Shown here piece by piece: positions 36,517 to 49,430 of a DNA stretch of 64,000 nucleotides. Position 1 is the first letter of the stretch. Each line of letters starts with the position of its first letter. Location of the stretch: NCBI GenBank assembly GCA_020086605.1, contig JACBWW010000016.1, positions 13,223,998-13,287,997 on the forward strand, in the 5' to 3' direction. Below the pieces are notes generated by a model. It searched no databases. It was not told the DNA's origin and saw nothing but the letters and a program-made list of their open reading frames with translations. Both the position numbers and the translations under genes were made by a program. The stretch comes from Lanius collurio. Its lineage: Eukaryota; Chordata; Aves; Passeriformes; Laniidae.

Positions 36517-36953
36517 ACTGGTAACCTGTCACTAGTGGGGTTCTGCAGGGCTCCATCCCTGGCCCTGTGCTCTTCAGCATCTCAACAAATTAGATGGCTA
36601 CAGGAGTGGAAGGAATGCTAAGACTGCCAATGACACTGACCTGGGAGGAGCTGGCGACTCCCTCAAGGGCAGATGGCCCTGCAGAGAGAGCTCAACAAAT
36701 CAGAGAGATGGGCAGTCACCAACTGTACGAAGTTTAACAAGGGCAAGTGCTGGATTCTGCACCTGGGATGGGGCAGCCCTGGATGTATGAACAGACTGGG
36801 GAATGAGATGCTGGAAAGCAGTGTCACAGAGAGGGACCTGGGGGCCCTGGTCGATGGCAAGTTGGGTCAGCAGTGCCTGGCAGCCAGCAGAGCCAACCGT
36901 GTCCTGGGGACATCAGGCACAGCATCACCAGCCAGGCAAGGGAGGGGAATTGA
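36517..36953 (+). mobile_element. CR1 LINE fragment, plus strand, C-terminal reverse transcriptase
   Basis: The plus strand encodes decayed CR1 reverse transcriptase. VLQGSIPGPVLFSI (from 36540) matches the CR1 VPQGSVLGPVLFNI block, then a TAG stop falls at 36591. A degraded FADDTKLGG block follows (36625-36650), where the residues now read ANDTDLGG, so an aspartate of the catalytic pair is Asn. The frame then shifts near 36672. From 36673 a 94-codon open stretch carries the recognisable palm/thumb blocks [42 protein letters not shown] and [14 protein letters not shown]. Homology ends near 36953, in the block that begins the RT C-terminal tail, with no CR1 3' terminus after it. The fragment is therefore truncated at both ends. 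Its orientation is opposite to the 28.6-31.0 kb copy, so the two are separate insertions or the result of rearrangement. Confidence 0.88.
36540..36953 (+). pseudogene. CR1 ORF2 reverse transcriptase pseudogene fragment
   Basis: This is the coding content of the 36.5-kb CR1 remnant. It covers about the last third of the RT domain, from the QGS block after the KAFDT motif to the ANRVLG block. Inactivating lesions visible here are the in-frame TAG at 36591, an apparent internal deletion of the FNIFI-DDLD to EC-LSKF stretch (36580-36620), the FADD to AND change, and a frameshift near 36672. The GC content is clearly higher than the flanking DNA, which makes the insert stand out by eye. It cannot encode a functional enzyme. 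Confidence 0.82.
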
Positions 36954-37610
36954 ATAAACTTTCAATAATGTCACTGGCTGATAATAAATTGTAGTTGGTT
37001 GTTTTGGAATTCCAATGAGGATTTGAAAAGCCATCATTTAACCATTCTTTTCCCTTTTTATCACCATGCAAACTCAGACAAGGCATTCTCTTTTTAATAG
37101 CACCATTTACCTTATAAAAACCAGTGCTTTTACAAATCCTAACACTACAATATTTATGTTTAAAAGCTCAGAGAAACAGTGATGCCATTTATGTGAAAGA
37201 GAGAAGCAAAATCTAACTTGAGTTCTTATCAGACTGGAGCAAATTAGAGTAATTAACATTTTGAATAATCCTATTATCTTTAGAACTGCACTGGTACTTA
37301 TTACGAATCAAAAACCTATTTCTGCTTCAATACTCTCTACTTCTTGTACACTAAGTGAAATTAATTTCATGGGGACAATCACAGTTCCCATTACTGCACA
37401 TAGTGAAGTGGCCTTTAAAATGGTGCAGAAAACATTTTCAAGGTTTCAAAAAGATCCTGAATTTTATGATGTGGTGATTTACTTCTGCGGTAACAAATCC
37501 TGCAAAATTATGGAACATGACTCACTGAATTTTCAGAAGATGTCTGAGTACAAAGCATCCTCTACTCCTCTGAACTCATGCAAGATTGGACCCTCAACTT
37601 CAAAAACACA

Positions 37611-37630
37611 TTTTGTTAAGTTTTGTTAAG
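37611..37630. repeat. 10-bp tandem duplication
   Basis: TTTTGTTAAG is repeated exactly twice. The first TAA inside this duplication ends the 122-codon open frame that begins at 37261. Confidence 0.85.
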
Positions 37631-39079
37631 TTTTCCAACAAGGATGTTCAGAGAGCCAATGATGACATTATTTTTAGCTTTCATCTTGAATTCAGATTCT
37701 AGTTGCTTTTATGTCTCTTATGATATGTTGCTATCAGTCTGACTTTTTTTTTGTAATAAAACAGATTAGTTTGTTTAGCTTTCAACAAGCATGTGGCTAT
37801 AACAAAATCTTACTAGAAATTAGTGGAAAATGTAGCCTTCAGAAAGAGACTGGGGCATGCTTTAGCACTTGTGCTGTATTTCTCAGTATGTTTATATTGC
37901 ACAGCCAGCTCAAGTGATTGGCATCTACATCTGAACCCACAGCTTAGCTCAGCCTAAGTTTAAAGATTCCCACAGCAAGGTCTTTCTCTGTTATACATCC
38001 TTGCTATTTCTGCATATCCCAAGGGTGTAGCAAAGCGGTTTTTATGATAAAATGTTCTCCAGTTCTTTCCCAACAAGAAAGTTCATTTCTACGGTGGGTG
38101 TCTTGCCCAAAAGATTAGCTGAACAGAGGCAGACTATTAGCACTCAGAAAACTGTCACTTGTTAAGTAACCTCCCTAAACAAAATACAGCTTGGTCTTTA
38201 ACTTAAACCTCCAGTTTCACAATCAGTGATGCAAATTGCTGTGAATAGGGGCCTGACCACTTTGCACAATAGGAAAGGGGACCAACACAGTCATGCTGGG
38301 GCTAAAACTACAAAGATGACTGTAGAGACGCAATGACATAATTAGGGAGAAATTGTGGGGAGTCTAAACAACAACGATGGGTTCTGAAAAATCACTCAGT
38401 TGTACCAATAAACTGGCAGAACAAATCAGTTTAAATAAGCTGGAGAGGCAAAGCACAGCTGGAACGACCAATTGATTCATTGGGTCATGATGCACTCATT
38501 AGATCAACCTTGTCCCAGCTTTCCTCAGCTCTGCTTACTGAAGCTTGGAGACCTCCCTAGAACCATGCCCCAATTCACTAAGGCCTTTTCCAGTCATTCT
38601 TTTTTTTCCTTCTGCTCAGTGGAGGAAAAGCATTTGCTTTATTAAAGGCTCTCTGTAGCACTAAGGGGGATAAATGTGTCTCCTAGACCCTAAAAGCAAG
38701 ATTGAACTTTTCAGTGCAGTCATGAATAAGGCATAACATATAATAGCAGTGTATTTTCCAAGACTGAAACTCTGGAAAGAAAAGATCACAGGTTTCTGAA
38801 AGATTTGTTGCAGTTAAGGAGGGATCAGCTCAGGGATATTCTACACTCTGTGCTACAAAGAGCGGTCACTTCTACCTATATAATTAACATAGCAAGGCAA
38901 CTTTAACATGATTAAGACAAAAACCATCCCTGCCTTTCCTTTCCTTTGCTCCACAACAGCTACATTCTTGCAGTTATTCAGTTTTTTCTCCTTATCTGGC
39001 TTGCTAGATGTCCTAATCAGCTGTAGAACAGGGCTTATGTGGGGAAGGGAGAAGAGTGCTGGTACAAAAGCCAGGTTTG

Positions 39080-39106
39080 TCCTTCCTTCTTTCCTTCCTT
39101 CTTTCT
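39080..39106. repeat. (CTTC)n/(CTTT)n pyrimidine microsatellite
   Basis: Alternating CCTT and CTTT tetramers form a 27-base pure pyrimidine tract, with purines on the other strand. The imperfect units suggest an ageing array. Confidence 0.85.
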
Positions 39107-42100
39107 ACAGTTGCACATAAAGAAGAAATAGATGTGAGGAAATAGCCTGGCTCAATGTACAGCCTTTAGTTTGGACAGCTGGAGCAAGTAAGTGAGTGAG
39201 CAGCATTAGCTTTTGTTCCCTTACTTGGCTGATTAATCAGGACAAGAAGACATACAGAATAGGTGTAAAGGGATATGACAAGAATTTGGACATGCTTTCC
39301 ATTTTTCTAAGAACTGCAAAGATGGGAGTGAATGAAATTTAGAAATATGTTGATGCATTGTGCTCTCTTGCCTCCAACGCTTTGGAATCTTTACTGACAA
39401 GTTGCAAAGTCTTCATTGGAATTCAGCAAGCTGTGATGAGAAGACCTTGCTTTCCAAATGTTAATGCTGAAATTCCATGCTTGAAAGAAAGACTGACAAC
39501 AGACAGACAGAAAAAAAAATTAATACACCACTTCTTGTCAGTCCTTTGGGACTTTTGAATAGCAATTTGGCATTCTTTGCCATTTTAGTAAACTGAGAAA
39601 AAATGTAGGTTTGAAAATTGAAAAAGGACTTGAAGCAAACTTGCCTTTGACAAATCTTTCATTATAGAAAATTCAAAATGTGGCTACTAATGTTAGATAA
39701 AGATGCCTTGCTGACAAGCAGAACCATTTATTATCCATATTCTATAAGCAGCACTTTCTGAATAAGGTGTGTGCTAGTGGCAAGAATGTTTGATAACGTT
39801 AAGAACAGCTGTGAACATCAATCTGCCACTGCTCCAGGACAGAGGAGCTTCTATTTCTAATAGTTAGCTCTACAATTAGTAGCACCTGTCTTGGGCTTCT
39901 CACTTATACTGACCCTTGAATGGCCCACTTACTGAAAAGGGAAGGAATTCAACAGGACTCTTTCAGGAGTTAATGAAAGTACCTACACTGATGCAACCAC
40001 AATTTGGGTGGCATGAAGTAGCATAAAAAAGATAATTATATATTATCTTCAACCTGGATGAAAGGATGTTTGCTAGTCTTTCTGAATTTCAGTCAATGAG
40101 TGTACATGCCTTTAATGCAGAGGCGTTTGCTCATGCACTGTGGTTTATTGTGGTGAGTACACGGCCCACAAGAGTGATGCACAAGGGCTGAGGCAGCTCC
40201 ATTAAAGCAGGGAGAGTGCTGAGCCTTTGGCCAGAGTCTCCATCTCTATGGAGAGCAAAAGTTGTCTGCACTGCAGCTCCCCAGGGCCCAGCGTCTCCAC
40301 CAGAGCGGGGCAGTGAAGGTTCTGGACTGATGTGTGAAGGAGGCAGCAGCTATGTGGGAAAGGAGTTACACATACACTGACTACCCAGCTCTGGGCCATC
40401 ACTGGCTTTGGCTGGCGTTTGCCAGCAGATGTTAGGTTTTAAATATTTGACAGCACAGCCAGGGACACCTGTCTTGACGTCTCACCCTTCATTCATCCAT
40501 TTAATGCAAAATTTGACCTTGTGTCCTGAATATGCCAGGAGAGACAGGCATAACCCTTTGCTTAATACAACCCTTCTCTGTAACCAGATGTTTTAATACA
40601 ACCAATGCTATTTAAAACAACAAAAACATATCTCATTATTGTCCAAGGAGAAAAATAGGCCTCTGTATAGCACACATTTATATTCTGCAATAAAATTGGC
40701 ACCTGGTATAGCAAAAAAGGAGATCAGTGTGCATGTTACATGACTTTACAGACTTCATGTGAATAATGAAAAAAGTATTAAGTGAAAGAAGCACTGAAGT
40801 TACCACTGCCGATAATTTTTCAAGAGTACAGAATAATTTCTTGAGAAAACAAGAGGCACTATTCATTCCATTCTATCACTTGAGCTCTGCTCTTTATTTT
40901 TTTTTTTTCCCCTGGAATTAGTTTGGAAAAATTCAAGGATCCCAGCTGTTTAATAATGATGTTGTTGTACTAATGCAAATCCCCCAGACCTTATGTCAAC
41001 ATTTAATTTTACAATAAATATAAAAATAAGACTAGTAGCATCTGTAGTCCCTGGGTTGTAGCTGGCAAATCATCCGAAACATCTCTCTCCCTCTTCCCTA
41101 CTGAACATCCTTGCTGCTTAGGAGGTAATAATAGTTATAAGGAAAATGTTAACATTCGTGTGGTGTATTGAAAGAAGTTTATAGATATTGACAGTAGTGC
41201 TCACGAAATAGATTATATCAAAACACCAAATATATTACCTTTACCCCAGTGGTAAGCTTTTGTAAATTGAAGTCAAATGTGTAATCGTTGAACTCTGCAA
41301 GGATGATAAAGGCATCATAGAAAGAACTTCAAGCACTATGAATTTAGAGAAGAAACTGTTCCCACTAGCCATTTACTCTTAAAGATTTTTAAAGAAAAAA
41401 ATATCTTATTTACTGAATGACACCTCAGAAAGAATTAATAAATTCTGAGCTGTTTGCATAAAGAATGCAGTATCTATAACTCCCTCTAAAATTTTTGTGC
41501 TTTGAACCACCCAAAAAGCAAAGAGAATTGGAATTGTCATAAAAACAGGTGCTTAAATCCTAAGAACCAAGTATCTCACAGAAGAAAACCAATGGGCTGT
41601 AAATATAATTGGGCAAAAATTACTCCAAAACAAAAAGAAACCCACAATAAAATAAAATAAAGTTATACCAAGTATATGGACTATTAAAAACACAGTAGAG
41701 CATTTAATAGAGAAAATTCTATTTGAAAATATTCTTCATGCAGTCCAATAGGAGTTTCTCATAGGAATATTTTTGCTCAAAATACAATAGATGTTCCTCA
41801 AATGTCAACACAACAGATTGTTAGTCAGAGTATGAAAAAAAAAACCTACTCCTAATTCTGAACCCTGAAAGACTAAAGGAGCAGTAGTAGGACTGCCTAC
41901 TTCAATACATGCAGAAAGCTAAAACCAGACAGGCTGGAGTCAGTGAGAAGTACATTAACATCCCCCTATGCAGTAGTATGAAAGAGAAAACACATCCAAA
42001 CACTGGGATTGCTGGTAGCCACTGGCAGCCTTGATGAATCTCTTGTTTCACCACATCTGTGGGAACCTTCCTGGTAATGTTCAAATGGGTCAGGATTGTA

Positions 42101-42129
42101 CTTGATGCATAAAAAGATGACCTCCACAG

Positions 42130-42174
42130 TATGTTTGAAAGGTCGCATCTCTCAGGCAGCTGCAGCCCGAATGG
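42130..42174 (+). other. Possible small exon ending in a strong donor
   Basis: A strong 5' splice site (TGG/GTGAGT) lies at 42175, and a plausible but weak acceptor (GACCTCCACAG) ends at 42129. The 45 bases between contain an ATG at 42131 with an open frame (MFERSHLSGSCSPN), two CpGs and higher GC than the flanks. No protein family is recognisable. It could be an untranslated or non-coding RNA exon, or chance. Confidence 0.13.
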
Positions 42175-44307
42175 GTGAGTAGGCTCTGGGAGGGACAGCA
42201 GGGATGTTTCTTTTGGCTTGGCCCCACGTAGATTCAGAATGTGTCACAAAGTCTTAGACTCAAAAGGAGGATACAAAAGACACATCTGCTGTTTCAACCT
42301 AAAGCCTGTAGCAGTAGCTGTGTGCCATTTATACAGGTGCTTCGGAGGAAGAATCTGTCCTACAAACTTCTGTATGTCTCAAGCTAGCAAAGCTTTTTCT
42401 TGCACTCTCAGCTCAAAACATCAGCACTTAGCCTTACAAAAGACCTTTCTGTTTCTTTAAAAGAACCAGTAATTTTTGTTGTACACATTCAAGGATCCCT
42501 GTAAGGATTCTAATCCATGTGCATCTCCTTTCTGGCTTCCCCAGACACTCCACATCCACTCTGCAGACTCTGCCCTCTGCCGTGGTTCTTTTGCCTCTTT
42601 GCAACTTCATACTTTCTCTTCCATGCTGCTGCCTCTGCCTCAAGCTGTCAACCCTTCTCTCCATTTCCCTACTGCATCCAGTGACCTCATACCCCTTCCA
42701 TCAACTCCTCATTTTCTTCCTTAAGTCTTCTTATCCTCCCTTCCCACTACTTATCATTGCTTAAGAACAGCCAGTAGTACTGAAGCAGTTCGACTAACAG
42801 AAATCAAACCAAAAAACATTTCTGGGAGAACTTTTGTTTTCACACTTTTTTTCCCCCATAGAGATATGCATGTTTATAGTAGCTTTGCTTCAGATGTGAT
42901 TTGTGCTGATTAGATTAGGCTGCAAGATGCCAAGGATAGAGGCCTTGGATTGACTTTTACATTTGAAATGCCAGTCATGTAAATATGTGTTATAAATGAA
43001 AGAATGCTAAGACAATACTGCACACAGCAGTTGCATCTCTATCATATCCTTCGACTTGGAAATGCTGTGAAAGATTTTGAATGGGATTGTGTGCGAAAGG
43101 GTAAGTTTATCTTTCTAGTTCTGTGTAGCTGGAGTCCCTGAGGAAGTGCTCAATACTAGTGAAAAGCTGAATAGTTTCTCTAAAACCTTAGGGATCTTCT
43201 ATCAGCCATGCCACATGTTTCCCTGTTTTGTAAGTCATCCTCTTTTATATCATTCTCTACTCTGTCTTACTTGCATCTCCCATTGTATTAATTACATTTA
43301 GTTCAAGTATTCTCCTCTGTGATGAGAAAACTGTGTAACAGATATTTTGTGTAGAGATATATCAAAAGAAAGCACATGGATGACAGACTGGAGATATGTC
43401 TGGTTTTCGGCTGTGAGAACGCTTCAAATGAAGTGAAAACACTGTAGATTTTAGTGGGGCATTAATGATTTCCAAACAGCATCTTTAGCACTGGAACACC
43501 GATCCCATCACAGTTACTTCGGCACCCAGCTAAGCCCTCACATAAGCTTGGGTCTATAATGATAAACCTGATCTTATGTAATAACTTTAAGACACCATCA
43601 AAACCAAAGCAAACAACCCAGTAACCCAACCAATTCTAGAAGAAGTGTGCAAGAACCCCAGTCTGTTAAAAAAACAACATTAACATCTGAGGGAAGCCTG
43701 GTAAGCTTGAGTGCAATATTCCAGCCTACTTGTGTAATTTTGTTCTTTTCAGTACTTACGACTTAGAAGAAAAGTGCACAAGGTAATCAAAGCAGGAGTG
43801 GATCTTTTAAAATGCAGACTTTACAGTTGCTGTGAGACATGCAGAATTTGTTCTAGCTTTAAACAAGAGCTTATTTTGCAGATCATTTACAGCTGTGCAA
43901 GTGATCACAGTGCCGTATTTTGCCCTGGACTTTGAATGCACTGGATCACACCACAAAGGAGCAGCCAGAGCAGCATTTTCTCTTGCACACACACAAAATT
44001 CAGTATCCATAGCCAGCAATCCCTGCAAGCCTGGCAAGGCTTGGAGGTTAGTACACCTGCCCCAGGTCTCAGCAATGCTCCCTAGAGCAGGTGCACAAAG
44101 TCTATGGTTTAGAAAGTCTCCTCACACCTGCGCCTCTTAACTAATGACCCTTTTTGTTTTCTCCTTTTTTGATCTCCTGAGTGTGAGAGATGATGCTGAT
44201 TCAGCAGACATGCAGGTGTGGCAACACCAAGGAGAGGATAGAGAGGGCATGTGCCTGTGTGTGTGCCTGCCAACAAACCATTGATTTTGTCCTTTATCTT
44301 TCTGCAG
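42175..44307. other. Unassigned non-coding DNA
   Basis: 42434-42764 is pyrimidine-rich on the plus strand, which leaves three overlapping frames open (76-82 codons) on both strands. 43807-44140 is open on both strands (76 and 102 codons) without family resemblance. 42860-43110 is repeat-free and complex but has no specific regulatory signal that I can name. Confidence 0.65.
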
Positions 44308-44350
44308 GTGACTTCTCAAGGGACTAACAAAAATACTTGCATTTTTAGAA
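44308..44350 (+). other. Candidate 3' splice acceptor and following segment
   Basis: TTTTGTCCTTTATCTTTCTGCAG, ending at 44307, is close to an ideal vertebrate acceptor with a long pyrimidine tract. The frame after it (VTSQGTNKNTCIFRSF) stops within 17 codons, so if used it would start a terminal or non-coding exon. No matching donor stands out before 44700. Confidence 0.15.
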
Positions 44351-44454
44351 GCTTTTGATTTCACTGGAGCCTTACATACATCCACATTTCTTTGAGGCAG
44401 GAGGAACCAAGAGGCCCTTGAACTGATTCAGTTAATCCTGATCCTTGTACTTGA

Positions 44455-44745
44455 GAAAATACTTGGTTAAGCCTGATCCTAAATATTTTCCCAAGTACTC
44501 GCACACCACGATGTCCACGGGTGTCAGCTCGAACACTCTCAGCTGAGCTGGATGTGATTTGGCCCAAGCTCTGGAGTGCTGTGGAAGAGCTGAGGAAGGC
44601 CATCCTAAGGGACCTGATAGCTCTCAAATCTTGGTCAACCAAGCAAGTGTGTGAGGCAGACAGTATATACAGTCTGTTTCATTTATTGCACACAAATAAT
44701 CTTCTTTTGAATTTAGTTTTTATTCTGTTTATAACCCTTCTGTAA
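44455..44745 (+). other. GC-richer island with an unassigned 96-codon open frame
   Basis: Between 44480 and 44640 the GC content rises and CpGs reappear (three within 44500-44532). The plus strand is open from 44455 to the TAA at 44743-44745 with a protein-like stretch (ELDVIWPKLW, VEELRKAILRDLIALKSW) but no good start codon; a GTG lies at 44521. The minus strand is also open over 44361-44642. I recognise no family. An old retroelement or retrovirus-derived fragment, an exon or chance are all possible. Confidence 0.25.
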
Positions 44746-45189
44746 GTTAATCCTGATTTGTGGGTATGTTTTCTATTTTCAAGATTAATCTCAAGAAGTA
44801 GAAATAAACAATTCTTCTCCCGAGTGTCATCCATAAACTCCTGAATTTCATTGTTTATTCATTATTCTGTCTGGGAGCCATGTAAAAATCCTTGTTGTTT
44901 GGTAAGGGAGCTAAAATACTTCACACAAAATACTGATGCATACCACATGATTAATAGTGTGTAACAAATATTTTTGTTTGCACAAATACCTGCATTTTTA
45001 ACAAGAAACCCCATGCTACAAATAGGTGGAGTGACAAAAAACTCATTTGTATTTAATAGTAATAAACTCTCCTAATAATTTGGTTTGACTGGATACGGAT
45101 TCTGAATTCAATTGGATGTTTATACTCACAAATTCCATGTTGTGTGATCAATGCATAAGATCCTATGGGCAGAATATATCATATTTTAA
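44746..45189. other. Unassigned AT-rich non-coding DNA
   Basis: No open frame, repeat or RNA gene is recognised. Confidence 0.7.
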
Positions 45190-45800
45190 GTAATCTGAAT
45201 GGATTCAGTTTAAAGTCATTTGCCAATAACTTGTAATCAGTATATAATCTTTAATGATGGCATTGCTGAACTTTGCCCATAAACCAATAAGCAGTTTAAG
45301 AGCTACTTCTATTTCATAAATTAAACATTATCTGGATAAATACATGTCAGTACAGAAGCATTTGTGTCTCATAGCTTTTCCTTGATTTAAATGGGTTCAT
45401 TCAATATCAGCTAGGTAGTGAACTTTGAAGCAGAGTCCACTGTAATAATAGTAAAGTTTAATGATGCATAGCTTTGTGAGACTGACAAATTCCCAGCCAA
45501 AGTATTGATTCCTGGAGAATTTATGAAGCACAGGCTCTATTCTATGTCATTACGGTCCATTTTTGGCTGAAAGAATCATGTAAAATAGATTTTTAAATGA
45601 GTGGTAATAGCCAGACATAAAGAAGGTATTGATGTGTGTCATGAAGGGTGAAATAGCATGCCAGGTAAAGGCATATAACAAATTGCAAACAACAGTGCTG
45701 AAATTCCTGCAAATGTAAATTTGTTTTTAGTTTTAATCAAACCTTTGTTTCAGTAAATACAAATTTTGCCATGGAACTGAAAAAAACCCACCCTTTTAAA
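45190..45800. promoter_or_regulatory. Possible conserved non-coding block
   Basis: A long repeat-free stretch with many homeodomain, SOX/TCF and octamer-like cores: TTTAATGATG twice (45250 and 45459), CTTTGTTTC near 45744, GCAAATGTAAATTTG near 45710. It has no homopolymer run over seven bases, which is unusual for this window. No open frame of note. It is weaker than the 25.9-kb and 21.7-kb candidates because it lacks the CpG signal. Confidence 0.22.
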
Positions 45801-47560
45801 AAACATAATTATTTACAGTTCGATTTCATGCTTCACATTGGAATGAGTCTATAAAATGCATATCTCGCTTACAGACCTGTTAATCAATATGAATTGTGTA
45901 CTACATTACAACACAACTACATCTGAGATTATTAGGGAAAAAATCAAATGCACATATTTCTGCTTACTTGAGCAATATGTGAAAATTAATAGCTTGAACC
46001 TCCACAGAACTGGCTGTTAAAAGACAGGATACTTTTTTTCCCCTTTATTTCTTTTTTTAAAAGAGAGTTTTAATAATACCATCTGAGGTATTTTCCAGTA
46101 AGGTAAACCCAAACTGTGGCACAAACTTGAAATGGGAATAAAATCTGAAACTGCAAAGGAACTGACAAAAAGATCGGGAAAGAGAATTGTTGATTGGGTT
46201 ACTGGGGCTTTAAAAGAAAGTAACACTGCATTTTAATTGCATTCCAGCAACCTCTTTTTGATCTAGCAAGAGGTCACCTAGGTCTAACAATGCAAGGGAC
46301 CTTCATAGTCCAGACGTAAATATATCTCCCACACACCCAGAAGTGCCCTGAGAATTAGCTAAATCCTCCTCAGAGCAGCTGCTTTTCAACAATTCAGGAG
46401 TTTATCAGCCTAATAAAAAGAGTTTCTAGCAGGAAAAAAGGCTGACAGTCTCAATAGGCTCTTCTGTGCCCTAGTGGGGCTGAAGAACTCTTCAAGGTCT
46501 TAGTCACCACTGAACAGAGGGCTCTGAACGGGCACACATCTATCCCACAAACAAGCTGCAAAACCCAGAGAGGTCATTCTTTCCAGAAATGGTTTTTCCA
46601 GGCAGAATGCAAGTCAATTCAAAGAAAGTAGGTTGCATCCAGGTGCAAGGTTAGAACAAATAAACTTTCAGGCTCAGAGAAGCATGGGGAAAAAGCTCCC
46701 ACCTGTCATACAGTCTAATAGTAGTACTATTTACCTCACTTCCACTTCAAATCTTCCTATTTTTGTATTCTGTATGTTCACTATGAGTTCTAAAAGCAGA
46801 CCTCATCTCTCAAATGCAGCATTTTTGTCTGAGGACTAAATTTTGGCTTATTTTTTTTTACAACAATTTCAAGAATCTGTCTGGGTGTACTGAAAACATG
46901 TATGACAGCAATTCCAGTGCCTTTTTTTTTTAATCTAAGTTTCCTCAGGACATTTCGCTTTAATTCCCATCTCCATGCCTTTTACCTGTGAAGACTTTTG
47001 AAACTGCTGCAACATAACAACTTTTATGTGTTAATGAGCAAACATATAGTATGTATAAGAGAACATAGTTATTGTACCTGACTGGAACAAATCAACTTTA
47101 CTAAAACAGAACTGTCATTTTATCAACAACATTAACTGCTGAAAGGGGAAAATAAGTCTATTTAATGGCGTATTAGATTCAGTAAATAAGCTATTCTACA
47201 ATTACTAACTCACTTGATGACAGGTGTCCAAAGAACCACCTTTGATCACTGACAAGGCCCCACAAAATCATATGAACTATGATAAATACCTATAATTAAC
47301 AGTATGAAGTTGTTTCTGACCTACAGCAAATGGGTGACATCATATTTAACAGAATTTTCAGTCTGTTTACATACTGATCCATGTGTTTCATTTGGGCTTT
47401 AAGTTTTATGGACTGATTTTCTAAACTTCATGCGTGCATCTTCATGTATAAAAAGAAATTTATAGCATAGCTTAATTTTAATGTATAATTACTGCAATTT
47501 GCACACGCAACTTTATTTTAACATTGCCTTTGTAATGTTACAGTCCAGTTTTTACATTTG

Positions 47561-47592
47561 CCCCTGCCCCCACCCCCCCCCAAAAAAAAAAA
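47561..47592. repeat. C-rich run joined to poly(A)
   Basis: CCCCTGCCCCCA plus nine C bases passes directly into eleven A bases. The abrupt C-to-A switch resembles the start of the 55-kb tract (C-run, then A/C-rich). Confidence 0.85.
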
Positions 47593-49430
47593 CCAACCCT
47601 GCTGAACAATCAAATGGAAAGCGTATTACTGAACTACTTGTATGTTCCCACATCTTTGCTGTCAGGATACATCGATAACAAATTTTTTGCTATAGCTGAA
47701 AGACACTCTAGCTAGCAAAATAAAAACCTAGTCAATGTGCCTCACTTGCCTCAAATTTCACTACAAAAGTGCTCTGGGAATTTATCCTTCCCAGGCTAAG
47801 CTAAACTGAATTTAACAATTTAAATGCACACAAGTAGACAATACACAAGTAGTTAATACACATCAATATTCTGTGGATGTTAAATTCCATATGCCACTTA
47901 TTTGAGTGTGTAAACTCTCAGTTATTTTCATGCAAATCCAACTTCACTGGAGTTATCATAGAGTCACATTTCTGTAAATAATATATTTTAAAATCAGATT
48001 TTAACACACCAAAAATTTTTTGGGGGGTAGGAAAGAAACATTAATGATAGACTGAAAAGTATTTATGGCTAGAGTGAGTGAATTTCAAATTTGAAGAAAA
48101 CACACAACTTCTCTGAAAATGAACTGCAGGCCCAGCAGGAAGAGGGTGCATTGGAAAATATCCCTGATCATGTGTAGGAAGTAAAGCAGAACCTACATCC
48201 ACATAAACAGTCAAAAACCCCCTCTATCTTGCTTCAGGGTACTGATCAAATGAAACAGCTACTTAAAGATACCAATGTTGAAAGCAAAAGTGTTTAAATA
48301 TTGTTTGTCTTTTTAAAGCTGTCACTTTAAAGATAGACTTCACCCTTAACGTCCGAAACAAAGTCTATTCCCTTGCGAGTTTCCCTTGGTCTTTATTTTA
48401 TTTATGGACTTAAATGAACAGAACAGAGCCTTGAATCACTGCAGCAGAATGTCAATCTTTCACTTTTACTTTGTGCTGAGCCAGACTTTTTTTGTCTGGA
48501 CTGATGTAATGCAACCTTGAAACCCTCTCTGGTTCACCATGGTCTTGTCACTCAGTAACACCAAGCAAGCAGAGTGGTGTCTGAACACACTTGCTCATTG
48601 TTGTTACAGCTGGGGTTGCAAATGCAAGGCCTGAAAAAATGTTGCTTGGATGGGAACTCCTCACTATAAAAAAAATTTTTGTTGAGTATGTTGGGCCATT
48701 GATTTCATACATGTTGTATTAGGTTCAGGAGAGAACAAAAATGACCTTCACTGAACAGGGCTGCTTTTAGCTGCAGCTACAAATCAAGGCCACTGAGCAA
48801 AGTATAATTCCTATAGCTGCCAAAGAGAGGAATACTCTGCATCTCACAGGCAAACAAAGACCTTTGTGAAGAAAGGTTTCTTTCAATCTGCATTCCAAAG
48901 TACACAATATGAGTTTTGGTAATTCTACCACATAAAATTCTGTTTGATATATGTTTATTTCACATTACTTGAACCTCCTTTAGTGGAAATAAGGTAAAAT
49001 AATATTTCCCACAGGATATACTTTTACTCTCATGAATGGATATAAGCAAACTGTTTTCCAAAGGAAGAGCAGGTCACAGCTTACCTAACACGATTCACCA
49101 CAGAGGTTAAGAGGAATGATTGCTTTCTGCATGACCAGATTTCCCTGTTATTTGTCATAGATACTGCTCTCATCAAACTGGAATGTGAGATCTAGATGTT
49201 GCTGTAATGGGATCTTCTTTGATTATGTAACTCAACAAAAACTATCGCTTAAGCAACAGACAGGAAGTACCACATCATACAGCTGACCATCATAGTTTAA
49301 CAATGTTAAAATGATACACAACCATATCAGAGGACTAGCAAATTCTGTTAGATGTTTTGAAAATGAAGACTTCCATAGAGTTCTCAGAATAAGGGATGGG
49401 AAGGTTCAATATAAGACATCTAGCCCTTTC

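Larger units (their letters stand above)
36954..42129. other. Unassigned AT-rich non-coding DNA
   Basis: Includes a 122-codon frame at 37261-37629 that begins at TTG, has AT-driven composition and no recognisable domain, and is likely chance. The CTTC tract is at 39080. 40180-40430 is GC-richer with a 66-codon minus-strand frame but no recognised repeat. Confidence 0.7.

Noticed and set aside
37261..37629. 122-codon open frame, one of the longest on the plus strand
   Set aside because: It begins at TTG, lies in AT-rich DNA, has no recognisable domain and ends in a local 10-bp duplication. A frame this long is plausible by chance in 64 kb.
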